Shown here: one piece after another, positions 11,442 to 22,179 of the stretch
Numbering within the stretch: the first letter of the stretch is position 1
How the letters are laid out: each line of letters starts with the position of its first letter
Origin: Orobanche coerulescens
Lineage: Eukaryota; Streptophyta; Magnoliopsida; Lamiales; Orobanchaceae
NCBI GenBank assembly: GCA_033398695.1
Contig: CM065802.1
Location: 210,013,096-210,077,095 of the forward strand
Length of the DNA: 64,000 nt
Direction: 5' to 3'
Position numbers and translations under genes: made by a program
Notes under the pieces: generated by a model
Database searches by the model: none
What the model was told of the DNA's origin: nothing
What the model saw: only the letters and a program-made list of their open reading frames with translations

Positions 11442-12555
11442 CTACCTCGGCCGGCACTCGGTGGAGGCGGCGGAGCAAATGAGCCCTAGTGCTGGGTGAG
11501 AAGAACGGGCGCCGCGAAACTGTCTGAGCTTTTCGCAAAAAGAAGCTTTGTGGCCCGACTGGCCACAAGTATGACAAGTCAAAGGTGGACGAAGACAATC
11601 CCGGTTCACGTGGCCTGGCTTGCCACAGTTAAAGCATCTGGGGTCCCGAACGACGGTTCCGGCGGCACTCCGAAAGCTCCCAGAAAAACGAGCCGAACCG
11701 CCCGTAGAAATATTTGCAGCCTGAGATTTCTGCTGGCCTCCACTCTTGGGACCAGAAAAATTTCCGACCGACTTCTGCTTCTTGCTCTCACGAGCCAAAT
11801 CGCTAGCCGTCACCGACATATCATAAGCAAGGGCTCGACTCGATAATCCTTCAAGGTAGTACAGACGAGCCTGCATATAGTCCCGAATGGACGCTTTCAT
11901 CCTCCCGAAAATGGAAAATTTTGTCGCTCTCGGCGACAACTGGGTTTTCACATAACCCAACTCCTTATTAAAATCGGCAATAGCTTGGGATACGGAATAT
12001 CCCGTGGTTGAGCATCATAGAAAGCATGCACTCGAGCACGTCCGACCGCCACGGACAATATTCGGTCTCCATAAATTCTTGGAATTCGGTCCACGAAGCA
12101 ACATGATCTTTGGGACCAACGGCCTCCCACCAATCTGTAGCATCTCCCGTGAGAAAGTATTGAGCAATAGGGACCTTACGGTCCTCGGGGCAGTTGGTAG
12201 CAGTGAAGACCTTGGATATCTCCTTGATCCACCCCTCCCAGCCGATCGGGTCCGAAGCTCCCGAAAACTGAGGAGGATGCATCTTGATGACATCCTGAAG
12301 CCAGCGATCCGCTCCGCCACGATTAGCATGGGCCCGATCGGGGTCCTGGACCACCTGAGCTATAGCCGCCATTTGGTTAACCATTTGCTGCATAACAGCC
12401 ACAATACCAAGATCGGCGCGCTCCTGAGAAGAAGCATGACTATGACGGTCGCCGGTACTGCCGGCTCCTGAAGAGTGCGACGTGGCCGCCCTACCGGCTG
12501 CCCCACATCCTCGACTGCGTCCACGACCACGACCACGGTTTCCTCCGGCATCCAT
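11442..12555 (-). pseudogene. H gag with two zinc knuckles
   Basis: Gag of the Tekay-type chromovirus H, the particle protein that also binds the RNA. The ATG at 12553-12555 starts MDAGGNRGRGRGRSRG. A Retrotrans_gag region with VPIAQYFLTGDATDWWEA lies at about residues 125-145, and two CCHC knuckles (CFNCGKPGHVNRDC and CHTCGQSGHKASFC) lie near the C-terminus around 11560-11640. One frameshift near 11950-12000 splits it into two open frames; otherwise it is intact. I chose the ATG because a splice acceptor CAG lies one base before it and the Arg-Gly start matches S gag. It shares its middle region with S gag, which supports H-like elements as the possible helper of S. Confidence 0.88.
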
Positions 12556-12556
12556 A

Positions 12557-12671
12557 CTGATATTGAGAGATAACAGAAGTACATCGATGATGAGTAAGGG
12601 AGGAAAAGTAACTACGATTCAAAAGTGGAAATACAATGCAAGAAACAAAAGAGCCGAATAAGAAAACTTAC
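12557..12671 (-). other. Candidate leader intron of H
   Basis: On the minus strand GTAAGT (12671-12666) and TATCAG (ending 12557) bound a 115-bp candidate intron; the gag ATG starts one base after the acceptor. The donor is shared in type and place with the S, U and V leaders. No transcript evidence. Confidence 0.45.
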
Positions 12672-12772
12672 GAGCACTGGAAGTACTGGGATGCTGGCAG
12701 CGGTGTGACAATGTGCAAAACAAACACGACTAGACCCGAATAACCGACAAGCCTAGGTATCCATAACCTAGT

Positions 12773-12784
12773 GCTCCGATACCA
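12773..12784 (-). other. H primer binding site
   Basis: Minus-strand TGGTATCGGAGC lies 5 bp inside the LTR end at 12790. It is a close match to the initiator tRNA-Met site TGGTATCAGAGC. Confidence 0.88.
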
Positions 12785-13344
12785 TTTTCTGTAACACCCC
12801 TAATTTATTCGAGGTGTATTACAGCGCCGTGGGCCCCTCCATGGGATCCACCAGGCTGACACAAGAAAACACCTCTCGACTAACCGTCTCGGTTAGCAAG
12901 GAGACAATTGTTAACAACAAGAACATAAAACAACACGTCCAAAGATAACCGGCACAATAAACATCAACCGACAAATACAAGAACTCCAACGAGGTCCAAA
13001 CACAATCCTAATGTAAAAGCCTAAGTACTAGAGATTAAAATATATAAGTTTATAACTGTGTAAACAACCAAATCGAAATGAAAAAAAGAATTAAGAAGAC
13101 CCAAATGCAAATTTCAACGACTTCGCCAACATCCTCGTATCGTCCGGTGCTCGCCGTCCGGATAATCATAACACAAATCCATAACAAGAATTTCCCCAAA
13201 ACGGGTCCCCAAAGGGGTTAGCAATTACGCTAGTACAGTAATCAAGGCAAACCAATCGCTTACACATTTCATAGTACATGCACCAATATCATTTCAAAAA
13301 CCAAAACTAGACATGTCTTTTCCTAAACAAGAATACAATTAATT

Positions 13345-13580
13345 TGCCTAGACCGGGACGAAGCCACGAATCCCACTCGAGGCCTCTAAGGACCCTCCCG
13401 AGCCGGCCACATTCATAAAACAAACCAAGCACCACACGTCACCCAGACCGGACGAAGCCACGAATCCCACTCGAGGCCTCTAAGGACCCTCCCGAGTCGG
13501 GCTAGCGAATCAAGCTCATGAATCCGTGACGAAGCCATAGATTCCTCGAGGCCCCGTCGGACCCTCCCGAGGTGAGTAAA
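13345..13580 (-). repeat. Tandem repeats in the H LTR
   Basis: Three units with GACGAAGCCACGAATCCCAC, then CTCGAGGCCTC...CCTCCCGAG. The units can fold (CTCGAGG with CCTCCCGAG). They occupy the same part of the LTR as the hairpin arrays in S and U but share no sequence with them. Confidence 0.65.
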
Positions 13581-14173
13581 GCACACACAATATACATTAC
13601 CATTTCACGTTAAGCATAAAGGTTTCCAAGAATTACTTGCCTTGAATTATTGACGACGCGAAGAACGGAAAGGAAAGTCACCGACGAACGCTAGGAACCA
13701 ATGAAACCGACCCTAACGATTCGAAGAATACAATCACAACCATTTCTAAATGAATACGGAATTGGAATACACCCGAAAACCCACCTACGATTCATGTATA
13801 TTCGTATATAAACATTAACGAGGGCGGACCACAACCAAACCCTCTCGATTTCGTAAAAATCACGAAATATACCATGAATCCGTAGGGAAACTAAGAATAC
13901 CAACAAGATTAATCATATTCATCATGAATCCATCAACAAAACGGAACGAATCGGAAGAAAATCCCAAAACCCCCAAATTATCCAAAAGTAGGGTTCTAAG
14001 AGATTTACCGTGGATTAGGATGAAGATTCGTGTTGATGTTGTTATAATACTCCAAGAACTCAAGAAAGATGTTGGATGAGATGATTGGAGGAAGAAATCG
14101 CCAAGAAAATCGCCTTGGAATCGCCTTCGCCGCGGAGAGAGGAAGAAATGAGAAATTGTGTTTATCTCGGTCA

Positions 14174-14200
14174 ACTCCCTGGTTTATATAGCCAGGGAGT
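14174..14200 (-). promoter_or_regulatory. TATA box inside a 9-bp inverted repeat
   Basis: ACTCCCTGG and CCAGGGAGT form perfect arms around TTTATATAG, so on the minus strand CTATATAAA sits in the loop of a possible hairpin. The palindrome array lies directly upstream in the direction of transcription. Confidence 0.6.
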
Positions 14201-14715
14201 GTTAGCGCACGCTAAGACCTCAAGGTTAGCGTGCGCTAACGGGATAAAATTCCAATCCCTACCATTAGCGTCCCACCCAAAGAGCGATTGCCGCGTTAGC
14301 GTGCGCTACTCAAACGTAGCGTGCGCTAATAACCACACGGTAGCGCGCGCTATCGACCAATAGCGTGCGCTACTGGACATCGATTGAGTCGAAGCTAATC
14401 GCCCAAAACTCACTTGATCCGTTAGCGTGCGCTACCATACGAGCGTAGCGCGGCGCTAATCGGCACTGACCGATTCTGAAATAAACTGTCCCAAGATCGA
14501 CACCCACGCCAGCGCACGCCACGGCATCATCGGCGGCGCTAGCCTCTCGATATTAGCGTGCGCTAGCATACGAGCGACGCTAATACGCTAGTCCGTATAC
14601 CGAAAACAAAGATCGCCACTCCCAGGGCTACTCGCTAGCGCGCGCTACGAAACAAACGTAGCGTGCGCTACTAAGGGACCCCTAGCGTGCGCTATGCAGA
14701 AAAAGTAGCGTGCTC
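14201..14715 (-). promoter_or_regulatory. Array of TAGCGTGCGCTA palindromes
   Basis: About a dozen copies of a 12-bp near-palindrome: TAGCGTGCGCTA, its complement, or the perfect form TAGCGCGCGCTA, at irregular spacing. Examples lie near 14203, 14225, 14296, 14340, 14361, 14422, 14556, 14634 and 14680. They fill U3 upstream of the TATA box. The place and word length match the arrays in S, U and V, but the word is different. Confidence 0.75.
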
Positions 14716-14963
14716 TAGGTACGAAATATGAACGGTCCAAAAACACCGAAATGTGAACGAAACATCAAACGGAACATCTCAACAGGCATCATAACGTAGA
14801 ATGGATCCACGGCAACCCCGAAACGGCGGTTCCGCAAGACAATAACGGGAATAAAATCCATAGATAATAGGAAAGATACACTGAAAGATACACGAGGGTC
14901 ACTACTATCGGGAAATACGCCGAAAAAGAAAAATACAAGGGAAAGAAAAATGCGGATATTACA

Positions 14964-15000
14964 TTCTACCCCTCTAAAAACAAGTTTCGTCCCGAAACTT
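14964..15000 (-). other. H polypurine tract and adjacent hairpin
   Basis: Minus-strand AGAGGGGTAGAA (14975-14964) directly precedes the LTR start. The inverted repeat AAGTTTCG...CGAAACTT at 14982-15000 overlaps the pol stop codon (14999-15001). Confidence 0.85.
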
Positions 15001-16290
15001 AAGAAACAAACAACTCAGAGTACCTAGCACGCATGCTATCCTCGGTCTCCCACGTTGCCTCCTCGACACCGTGTCTCGACCACTGCACCTTGACCAAAGA
15101 GATGGTCTTATGCCTCAGTCGTTTCTCCCGATGTTCCAAAATCTTCAAAGGACGCTCCTTAAAAGTAATATCCTCGGCAACGTCAATCTCCCCATAGTCG
15201 ATGATGTGACTAGGATCCGGGACATATTTCCTCAGCTGGGAAACATGAAAAACGCTATGAACATGACTCAGGGCCGGGGGTAACGCCAAACGGTATGCTA
15301 ACCCACCGACTCGCTCGAGATTCTCGAAGGGTCCAATAAATCTCGGACTCAACTTCCCCTTCTTCCCGAAACGGAAAACTCCTCTCGTCGGCGACACCTT
15401 CAGCAAAACGTGGTCTCCCACCTCGAATTCTAAAGGTCGACGACGGACATCGGCATATGACTGCCGACTCGGGCGATCAACATCCGTTCTCGAATTAATT
15501 CTATCTTCCGTCTCGTCTCTAAAACGACATCCGGTTCGGTCCCGACCAAATCGGATGCCTCATTCCAACAAATCGGCGATCGACATCGTCGCCCATAAAG
15601 TGCCTCGTACGGTGCCATCCGAATCGACGCGTGCCAACTATTGTTGTACGTGAATTCGATCAATGGCAAATGCTCCTCCCAGTCGCTACTCCAATCGAGG
15701 GCACAAGCACGCAACATGTCCTCGAATGTCTGGATGGTGCGTTCCGACTGTCCATCTGACTGGGAATGAAAAGAGGTACTCAAATGCAAACGGGTACCTA
15801 ACGCCTTATGCACCGCCTGCCAAAAGTGCGATACAAAACGGCCATCACGATCCGAAACAATAGACTTCGGAGTACCGTGAAGTCTCACAATCTGCGCGAT
15901 AAACACACGAGCCAACTTCTCCGGGCCCCAAGTGTCCTTGATGCCCAGAAAATGTGCCGACTTGGTCAGACGATCAACAACCACCCATACCATATTCATG
16001 CCCGACCTCGATCTCGGCAAACTCGTAACAAAATCCATCGATATATCTTCCCATTTCCATTCTGGAATGGGAAGTGACTGCAATAACCCAGCCGGTCGCT
16101 GATGCTCGATTTTGACCTGCTGGCAAGTCAAACATCTCACCACAAACTGTGCGACCTCCTCTTTCATATCATTCCACCAGAAGTTCCTCCTCAGGTCCTT
16201 GTACATCTTACTCGAACCAGGATGAACGGAATAGGGTGTGGAATGGGCCTCACGCAAAATACTGCCGCAACTCGGATCGTTCGCACACAA
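14999..16290 (-). pseudogene. H integrase with C-terminal chromodomain
   Basis: The integrase inserts element cDNA into chromatin. The N-terminal HHCC finger ends in CLTCQQVK. The core shows the first Asp in SMDFVTSLPRS, the second in IVSDRDGRFVSHFW and the Glu in SDGQSERTIQTFEDMLRAC. The C-terminal region (14999-15421) has GKLSPRFIGPFE and a chromodomain ending VKVQWSRHGVEEATWETE, the feature that places H with the Tekay/Del chromoviruses and that in this group is thought to guide insertion to modified histones. A frameshift near 15425 separates core and C-terminus. Otherwise the sequence is well kept and the catalytic triad is present. The stop TAA is at 14999-15001. Confidence 0.92.
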
Positions 16291-16845
16291 AGCCGACTAC
16301 GGAATCTCAAAACACCATCCTCGTGAATCACAAATCCAGGAGACTTTCCCTTAAGAACGCGTTCTCTCGGATTTGAGTAGTCATCGGATCCTCTAATTGC
16401 TTGACTTAATTTCATCGATCAAAGACGAAAATCTCTAAAGCACAAAGTTGCCCTGACTCCTGTGCAATAAAACCTCAACATCTAACCCGATCAAAGCCCT
16501 CCGAAGCTCAGACTGAGGCGTAAGGACCTCAAGCGTTCGCAACGCAATCGGTTTCCGACTCAAGGCGTCGGCCACGACGTTCGCCTTGCCCGGATGATAA
16601 AGGATTTCGAGGTCATAATCCTTAATCAGCTCTAACCACCTCCTCTGCCTCATGTTCAACTCCCGCTGAGTAAATATGTATTTCAGACTTTTATGATCGG
16701 TAAAAATCTGACATGCAGAGCCGAAAAGATAGTGACGCCAAATCTTGAGTGCAAAGACAACCGCCGCTAACTCCAAATCGTGAGTAGGGTAGTTAAGCTC
16801 ATACGGCCTTAACTGTGTCGACGCATAGGCAATGGTCTTGCCGTG
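16291..16845 (-). pseudogene. H RNase H C-part
   Basis: Minus-strand RNase H segment with [30 protein letters not shown] and the end motif VADALSRKP, joined through a damaged linker (about 16300-16435) to integrase. RNase H degrades the RNA strand during reverse transcription. At 16845 it is cut by the Athila composite; the missing N-part continues at 35618. The CCGTG duplication at both edges restores the reading [12 protein letters not shown] when the insert is removed. Confidence 0.88.
16841..16845 (+). other. Target-site duplication CCGTG (left)
   Basis: CCGTG precedes the Athila LTR start; the second copy is at 35613-35617. The whole 18.8-kb composite lies between them. Confidence 0.9.
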
Positions 16846-18514
16846 TGATCGGTCAAAAACTTATCCTAAAAATAGGAGTTCTTGAGTCGCTCGCAAATAT
16901 ATACGAGGTAGAAGTAGTTTGTGGTAAGTTCTACCAAGGTCTTTTCTCTCGAGGATTGTCCAACAGGGCTTCGTATAATATTTTGTTACAAATTATGAGA
17001 AATAAATACTAAAATAGATTATTGGGTTTTTAAATATTAACTTAATTAAAATGCACTATGTTTAATTTAAACTATTTTTAATAAGACTTTTTAATAAGAC
17101 TATTTTTAATACTACTATTTTTAAGAAGACTATTTTTTTAACTAGTGGAAATGAATAGAATTGAAATGAGTTGGAATTTATAAAATCTAGGGGATTACGG
17201 GTTCATTAAATTAGGTTTTTAATTAAGTATAGGAATTGATTTACACGGATATAAAAGAAAAACGAATGTTTATCGAGTAATCAACTTTTCACCTCTGTAC
17301 TTTCGTAATCAAAGATGTCTTAACCACTTTCGCAATCTTAAGATGTTGATAACAAGATTAACACTTGATAGATTGAAGAGATATGTTTCCAATTCACTCA
17401 ACAATCAATCAAGGAGATTTCATTAGTAGAAATAGGATATGATCAATCTCTATTTAAACCAATTAGTCCTTTTAATCAAAATAGTGTAAATCAATCAAAT
17501 ACTCAATATATAACCTAATAGAAATCCCCCTTCCCTAGGAAGAAAGATTAGCTACTCATTGGTTTATACAAACTAAAATTATAATAGAAATAATTGATAT
17601 ACATAATATATATATATATATAAACTTTTAATTACTAGAACTTAATGACAATAGATAAAACTTATTTGAATATGATGAATCAAAGTGCAAGAAACAAACT
17701 TCAAAATATAACTTCAAACTTGTTTAAAGGTTACAAGCTTACCAAAATTGAAAGTAAAATACTAAGTGCTTATTGATCAAGCACTTTTCAATTACAAACT
17801 AAATGAAAGAAAAACTTTAAACTAAAAATGAAATACAAAGTAAAATTGAAAGTTCAAAGGAGAAAATATCTTGCTAAAAGAAATGGGAGTTTCTTGGCAA
17901 GAAGAGGAGTAATTTTGCAATGGATGAAGATGTCCTTTTATAGGTGATTTTCAAGAATACAATTGATTATTTAATTTGTGGCATCTTTGACAAGTCTTTG
18001 GTGTTTGATTCACACTTGATCTTCCTTGCATGTCTTCATTTTCGATCATTGACTTCATACATAGTTGTTGAGCTCACAAGATGCTAAATGTGGAAAATTC
18101 CACAAATATCGCTCAAAAACGGCTATGAAAAACGGCCCATTTTCCGCCGTGTTGTGCGCCGCTTTGTGGTGACTCGGTCTTTTCCGAATACGCGTGAGGA
18201 CACGGCGCTAAATGCCGGCCGTGTGTGAAACGGCCCAAGACACGGCCTTTTGCGCCGTATGTGAAACGGCCGACGAACACGGTCCACTTTGCGCTGCTTT
18301 TGTATGGTCGCTTTTCTGGAAAATTCCCGCTGCTTTTGGATTTGATCTTGTTTTCCGTCCTTTTGATGCTTCATGTCGCAATCAGAAATAACCATTTTTA
18401 GCTCATGTTTGGACATATCTGTAAAATATATATTTTTAATCACAAATCAGTACGATTATGCCCGTAAAAGGAATATTTTGTATATGAATTTTTAGATCAA
18501 TTATGCACTAATCA
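16846..18514 (-). repeat. Athila 3' LTR (left)
   Basis: 1669-bp LTR, minus strand TGATTAGTGC...CCGATCA. TATA (CTATAAAAGG) is at about 17935-17946 and the CGGC/GCCG word array at 18119-18310 upstream of it. Near the LTR end GGTAGAA and TTCTACC (about 16903-16931) form an inverted repeat. Confidence 0.93.
18119..18310 (-). promoter_or_regulatory. Athila U3 word array
   Basis: Repeated ACGGCC, GCCGTGT and GCGCCGT words in both orientations, about 180 bp upstream of the TATA box. Related words recur upstream of ORF3 at 21907-22048. Confidence 0.6.
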
Positions 18515-18530
18515 AATACCCCACACTTAA
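18515..18530 (-). other. Athila polypurine tract
   Basis: Minus-strand AAGTGTGGGGTATT directly precedes the LTR, with TTGAGGACAAGC about 10 bp upstream. This is the usual Athila 3' end. Confidence 0.85.
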
Positions 18531-20146
18531 TTATTTGCTTGTCCTCAAGTAAACCTCAGATATGGTATGATTGAACGTACCAATAATAATTTTTTTTTTT
18601 TTTACCACATCTCAAGGGGTAAATTAGACCAAGTTTTTATAATTTTGTCAAATCTCAAGAAAGTTTCCTTTTTAAACAAAAAGCATGAATTCATAGAACA
18701 CGCTGGATAAGTGTATCGCTCACTCTCAAGTGTATATGGGACATATTTTCGCTCAAGCTTATTTAATGAAGTGAAAATTTCCATAGGCGTGCAAATCGTC
18801 TTTTATCTCTACCATTTGTGTGTGTAACGTTGTGAATCAAAAAGGACTTTAAGGTTGTAATGTCGGCTCTTTGGTTGGGGTAGGGAAATATGGATAAAGT
18901 GACTTGAAACCGAACATTAGAAAATATTTTGAATCGAGTTTTATCAACTGGTAAGCACTTTAGAAGCTATTTAATTAAGCTTTCTATCAATCCCCTTACT
19001 TATGCTTCGATTTATCTGAGCTCTTTTTCTTGCTTTTCAATCAACCAATTTTTTTTTTTTTTTTTTTTTGGGTTGTTTATTATCTGTTTTACGCGAATGT
19101 AAACGATGAGTCACATGAATACACCCGGTTACTAGGATAAAAAAAAACATACACAAGCTGCTTTTATGCATACTCATATCTAAGGTAACTGTTTTACGCG
19201 AATGTAAACATGGGTCACATGAATACACCCGGTTACTAAGTTCCCAAAAACAGCGGAGTAAATATTTTCTCCATTTTTCAACACTACCAACAATATATAT
19301 CACCCAATGTCACCACACAATATCTTCATCCTTGTCAAAAATAATTTCTAACTGTTCAAGTATGGGTCAAAGGATTCATAGTGATGGAAAGCTCAGTATG
19401 TGGTTGACAATAAAATAGGCAATAAGCTCAATTGGGTTAACGAGGGAATTAGTAATTTTTTTGGGGTAGGCAAAAAAAAAGATTGAAAAGCTAAAAAAAA
19501 AATCGCCTAAAATCACTTTCACTATTTTGCACACACTTCGTAGTTTTGAGTAAGATACCAATGCACGTTCTAGAGTTTCACAACACAAATAGTGCACTCA
19601 ATCAAAGGAGATTTTTTTTTTGCATGATAGCAAGTAAACAACGGCTCAAAAGCTCACAAGGTTTTAAAAATATATGTTTCATGAATCCACACAAAATATT
19701 TTTTTTTTGGAACAATTGAGTTTGACCTTTCATCGAAAAATTCAAGTTTTAACAAATGGTCATTTTACCGTACAAAAATTTTTATAAACAAGTCTCCCGA
19801 GGTGAGTAGTAAGACATATTACAAATTGACTGTTGGAGGTAATTATTTATTTTTTTTTTTAAAAAAATTCATATATTTCCGATATCACCCCACACTTTAA
19901 AAAATAAGCATTGTCCTCAATGTATTGAAAAGATAGAAGAAAAAAGACTCCCCTGTCGTGTGGTACGGTTGATCCTCATAGCAATCCCTAATAAGAACTT
20001 TCAAACAAAAGCAGAAATCCATGTTGAAATAAGTTAAAAAACAAAATCCATAATTGCAAGAAAAAAAATACGCAAACAGTCTAAACAAGCCAAAAAGAAA
20101 AAGAAGTCAGAAGAATAACACAAATAAAATAAAATAAAAAGTAGCA
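18531..20146 (-). other. Athila 3' non-coding region
   Basis: About 1.6 kb without recognisable coding between ORF3 and the polypurine tract. It holds several poly-T runs, a direct repeat of about 50 bp (19087-19135 and 19189-19238) and a second polypurine-like site, AAAGTGTGGGGTGAT with GAGGACAA upstream, at about 19885-19925. The short open frames here are not convincing genes. Confidence 0.7.
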
Positions 20147-21326
20147 CTAAGCCGATGTCCCGGGCGGTGGTGATGGTGGTCTGATGCCGAAGTGCTGCTG
20201 AATGCGTGCCATCTGCTCGTCTGTTCGGTCGAGACGATCGTTTACCTTTTTAAGCTCACTTTTGATAACCTCCTGATCGTCTCTGATGCATCCAATCGCC
20301 TCCCAAATACGACGGAGGAGGGACTGGGACTGGGGTTGACGGCTCAGATGGCGGGATTCGGTCGTTTCTCTTGTAGGGCTCTCGCCGTCACCTCCGTCAG
20401 TCGGAGAATGTTCCTCGTCGTCGCGCTGTGCGGCCTCCTCGAATTCGATACCCATTCGGTTACAAGTAGCCCGCCTCAATTTGTCCCGGTCATTAATTAA
20501 TGTGCGGTCGGCATATGAGAAGTCCACATCCGCCTCCTTGAGTATCAATGTGATCAACCGGGGATAAGGGATGGAGTGCTTGGGGCTTTTGTTCCTTAGG
20601 AAATCTCTCATGTGATTGTATATAATACTCCCATAATTCAATCCCTGTATACCACTTAGACCATGCACCATTTTATCCAAAAAGTATAAATCCCCAATTC
20701 GTACCTCATTTTTACCACTCGAACGCGGAAGAACATTTGTGCCGAGAAGATATAAAATTAGGCGATGCTGGTCGGAGAAGGATAAGGTCCCGATCTTCAC
20801 TCCATCCTTTCGGGAAGGAGTGTACTGGATGTCAAACCGCGCCATCGCACTACTAGTGTTCCACACAGGTCCCTCTGGGGGATTGAAGGATTTTCTGAAA
20901 TTTACTTTCTCCCCCTCGTCCGGAGTGTGGAGCGAGTGATTTATCGAGCTCTCGGTGATTACCAATGGTGTCCCTCTAACCGTGCTTCGTATAGCGTAGT
21001 CATCTTTGCGTTTTGCCTCTACGTTGGCGTAGAATTCACGGACCAAATCTCCGTAGTAATGATCAGGGAGCTTTAACGCATTCTCCCAATGTAGGTGACT
21101 GAAGAATTGAGATAGGTTGAATTTTTCTTCAACCTCCTGTGCGATATCTTTCTCGACCAGAAGTTTGGAATGAGCTCGCTGCTCAAACCATTCCGCATTT
21201 TCAGCATTTGTAAAGCGTATAGCATCAAAGGTCCCCGTGGTATGCTCTGGTTGAGAATTGTCGCTCTCGGTGGCAGAAGATGATGCTAAAGGGCTGGCTG
21301 CCCGGCGCTTGCGAGTCCTGGTTGTC
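20147..21326 (-). CDS. Athila ORF3 (putative plant transposon protein), coding exon
   Basis: Extra ORF between integrase and the 3' LTR, in pol orientation, about 393 residues and fully open. It resembles the plant protein family labelled putative plant transposon protein, found in Athila-type elements at the position called env-like. Its function is unknown. I see a basic start TTRTRKRR (possible nuclear signal), a conserved central domain (HYYGDLVREFYANV, TVRGTPLVITESSI) and a C-terminal coiled coil around SELKKVNDRLDRTDEQMARIQ. There is no signal peptide or membrane segment, so envelope function is not supported. No ATG opens the frame in the unspliced sequence. Removing the intron 21327-21716 joins AT to G and makes ATG ACA ACC. 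A promoter-like region lies upstream. Confidence 0.85.
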
Positions 21327-21716
21327 CTGCACAATTATCACAAGAAAAAAAAAATTCATTTAAGCATTTCATCGGACACCTTGTAATCGTGATTTAACAA
21401 GCTTCCAATTTCATCAATTTATGGACAAAATCTAACCCCCTGGTACATGAAAGCTTCAAAACTATACGATTTGCAATAGAACAAAACTAATCTATGCAAA
21501 ACACCACGAATTTACAAACTTTCATCATTTAAAATTTTATAAACTAAAACCATCCAAATTTTGACATAATTTCATTTCAATTTATGAAAAGTGTTAAATC
21601 CTCACATATAATCCAACAAAAGTGTTCATTCACGTGAACAAACGTAGCCACATATCTATAAACACAATGAGAATCGAATTCGCAGCAAATATTGAAGAAT
21701 TTTGAAGTAAACTTAC
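21327..21716 (-). other. ORF3 intron; splice creates the start codon
   Basis: Minus strand: CGACAAT followed by GTAAGT (21716-21711), and TTGTGCAG ending at 21327 followed by GACAACC. The 390-bp intron splits the start codon as AT|G. The upstream exon (about 21900-21717) contains no other ATG, so the spliced RNA would start at this codon. In copy 2 (32454-32065) the donor is kept but the G after the acceptor is missing. Confidence 0.65.
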
Positions 21717-21896
21717 ATTGTCGCTTGATGACGAATTTCTGGAAAATTCCTAACAAATTTGATGAAAGTAAGTTGATTGAGGTGTTTATGTATTGAAATA
21801 AACTAATCTAAGAAAAAGAAATTAAAAAGTTGGGATTTTTAGGGGAGGAGGTCGGAGGTTAGGGTGAGAAGGAAATAAGAACGAAAGGCCGACTTA

Positions 21897-22047
21897 TGTT
21901 TATAACCCGTCTGCGTAACACGGCAAAAAACGGTCCAGTTTTCGCCGTTTTGTGCGCCGTGTCGTACAGTGATGTTTTGATGGAAAATAGACACGGCGAT
22001 AGAAACGGTCCAGATTATCGCCGTGTTTGTTCGCCGTGTCATACAGC

Positions 22048-22048
<1 letters not shown>
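21897..22048 (-). promoter_or_regulatory. Internal promoter-like region of ORF3
   Basis: On the minus strand an array of ACACGGCG, AACGGCG and GCCGTGT words (22048-21907) is followed by GTTATAAACA (21906-21897) and an ATG-free leader. The words are those of the Athila U3 array, so ORF3 may have its own promoter of the LTR type. Confidence 0.55.
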
Positions 22049-22080
<32 letters not shown>

Positions 22081-22179
22081 TTTTTTGATTTTTTAGAAAT
22101 AATAAGAAAAACAATAAATAAATTGGGTTCCCTCCCAATAAGGGCTTGTTTAATGTCATTAGCTTGACAACTTCCTATT
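22049..22179 (-). repeat. Long poly-T/A run and flank between pol and ORF3
   Basis: A T run of about 30 (A on the coding strand) near 22050-22087, followed by AT-rich spacer up to the pol stop codon. The run length differs in copy 2 (32791-32817). Confidence 0.7.

Larger units (their letters stand above)
12790..14963 (-). repeat. H LTR (shared by both H parts)
   Basis: 2174-bp LTR on the minus strand from TGTAATATCCGCATTTTTC (14963) to GGGGTGTTACA (12790). A polypurine tract flanks its start and a primer site flanks its end, so the same LTR serves as 3' LTR for the pol part to its right and 5' LTR for the gag part to its left. It contains a palindrome array, a TATA box in a hairpin, tandem repeats and the terminal hairpin (12829-12851). 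Only one copy is in the window. Confidence 0.9.

Noticed and set aside
20192..20500. Plus-strand 102-residue frames opposite ORF3 (also 30937-31245)
   Set aside because: Antisense shadow of the ORF3 coding frame.
20147..21326. ORF3 as a viral-type envelope protein
   Set aside because: No signal peptide, membrane segment or cleavage site visible; basic N-terminus and coiled coil instead.
21839..22159. Poly-Lys/Phe open frames around the T run (also 32597-32898)
   Set aside because: Translation of poly-T and the CGGC array; no start context or homolog.
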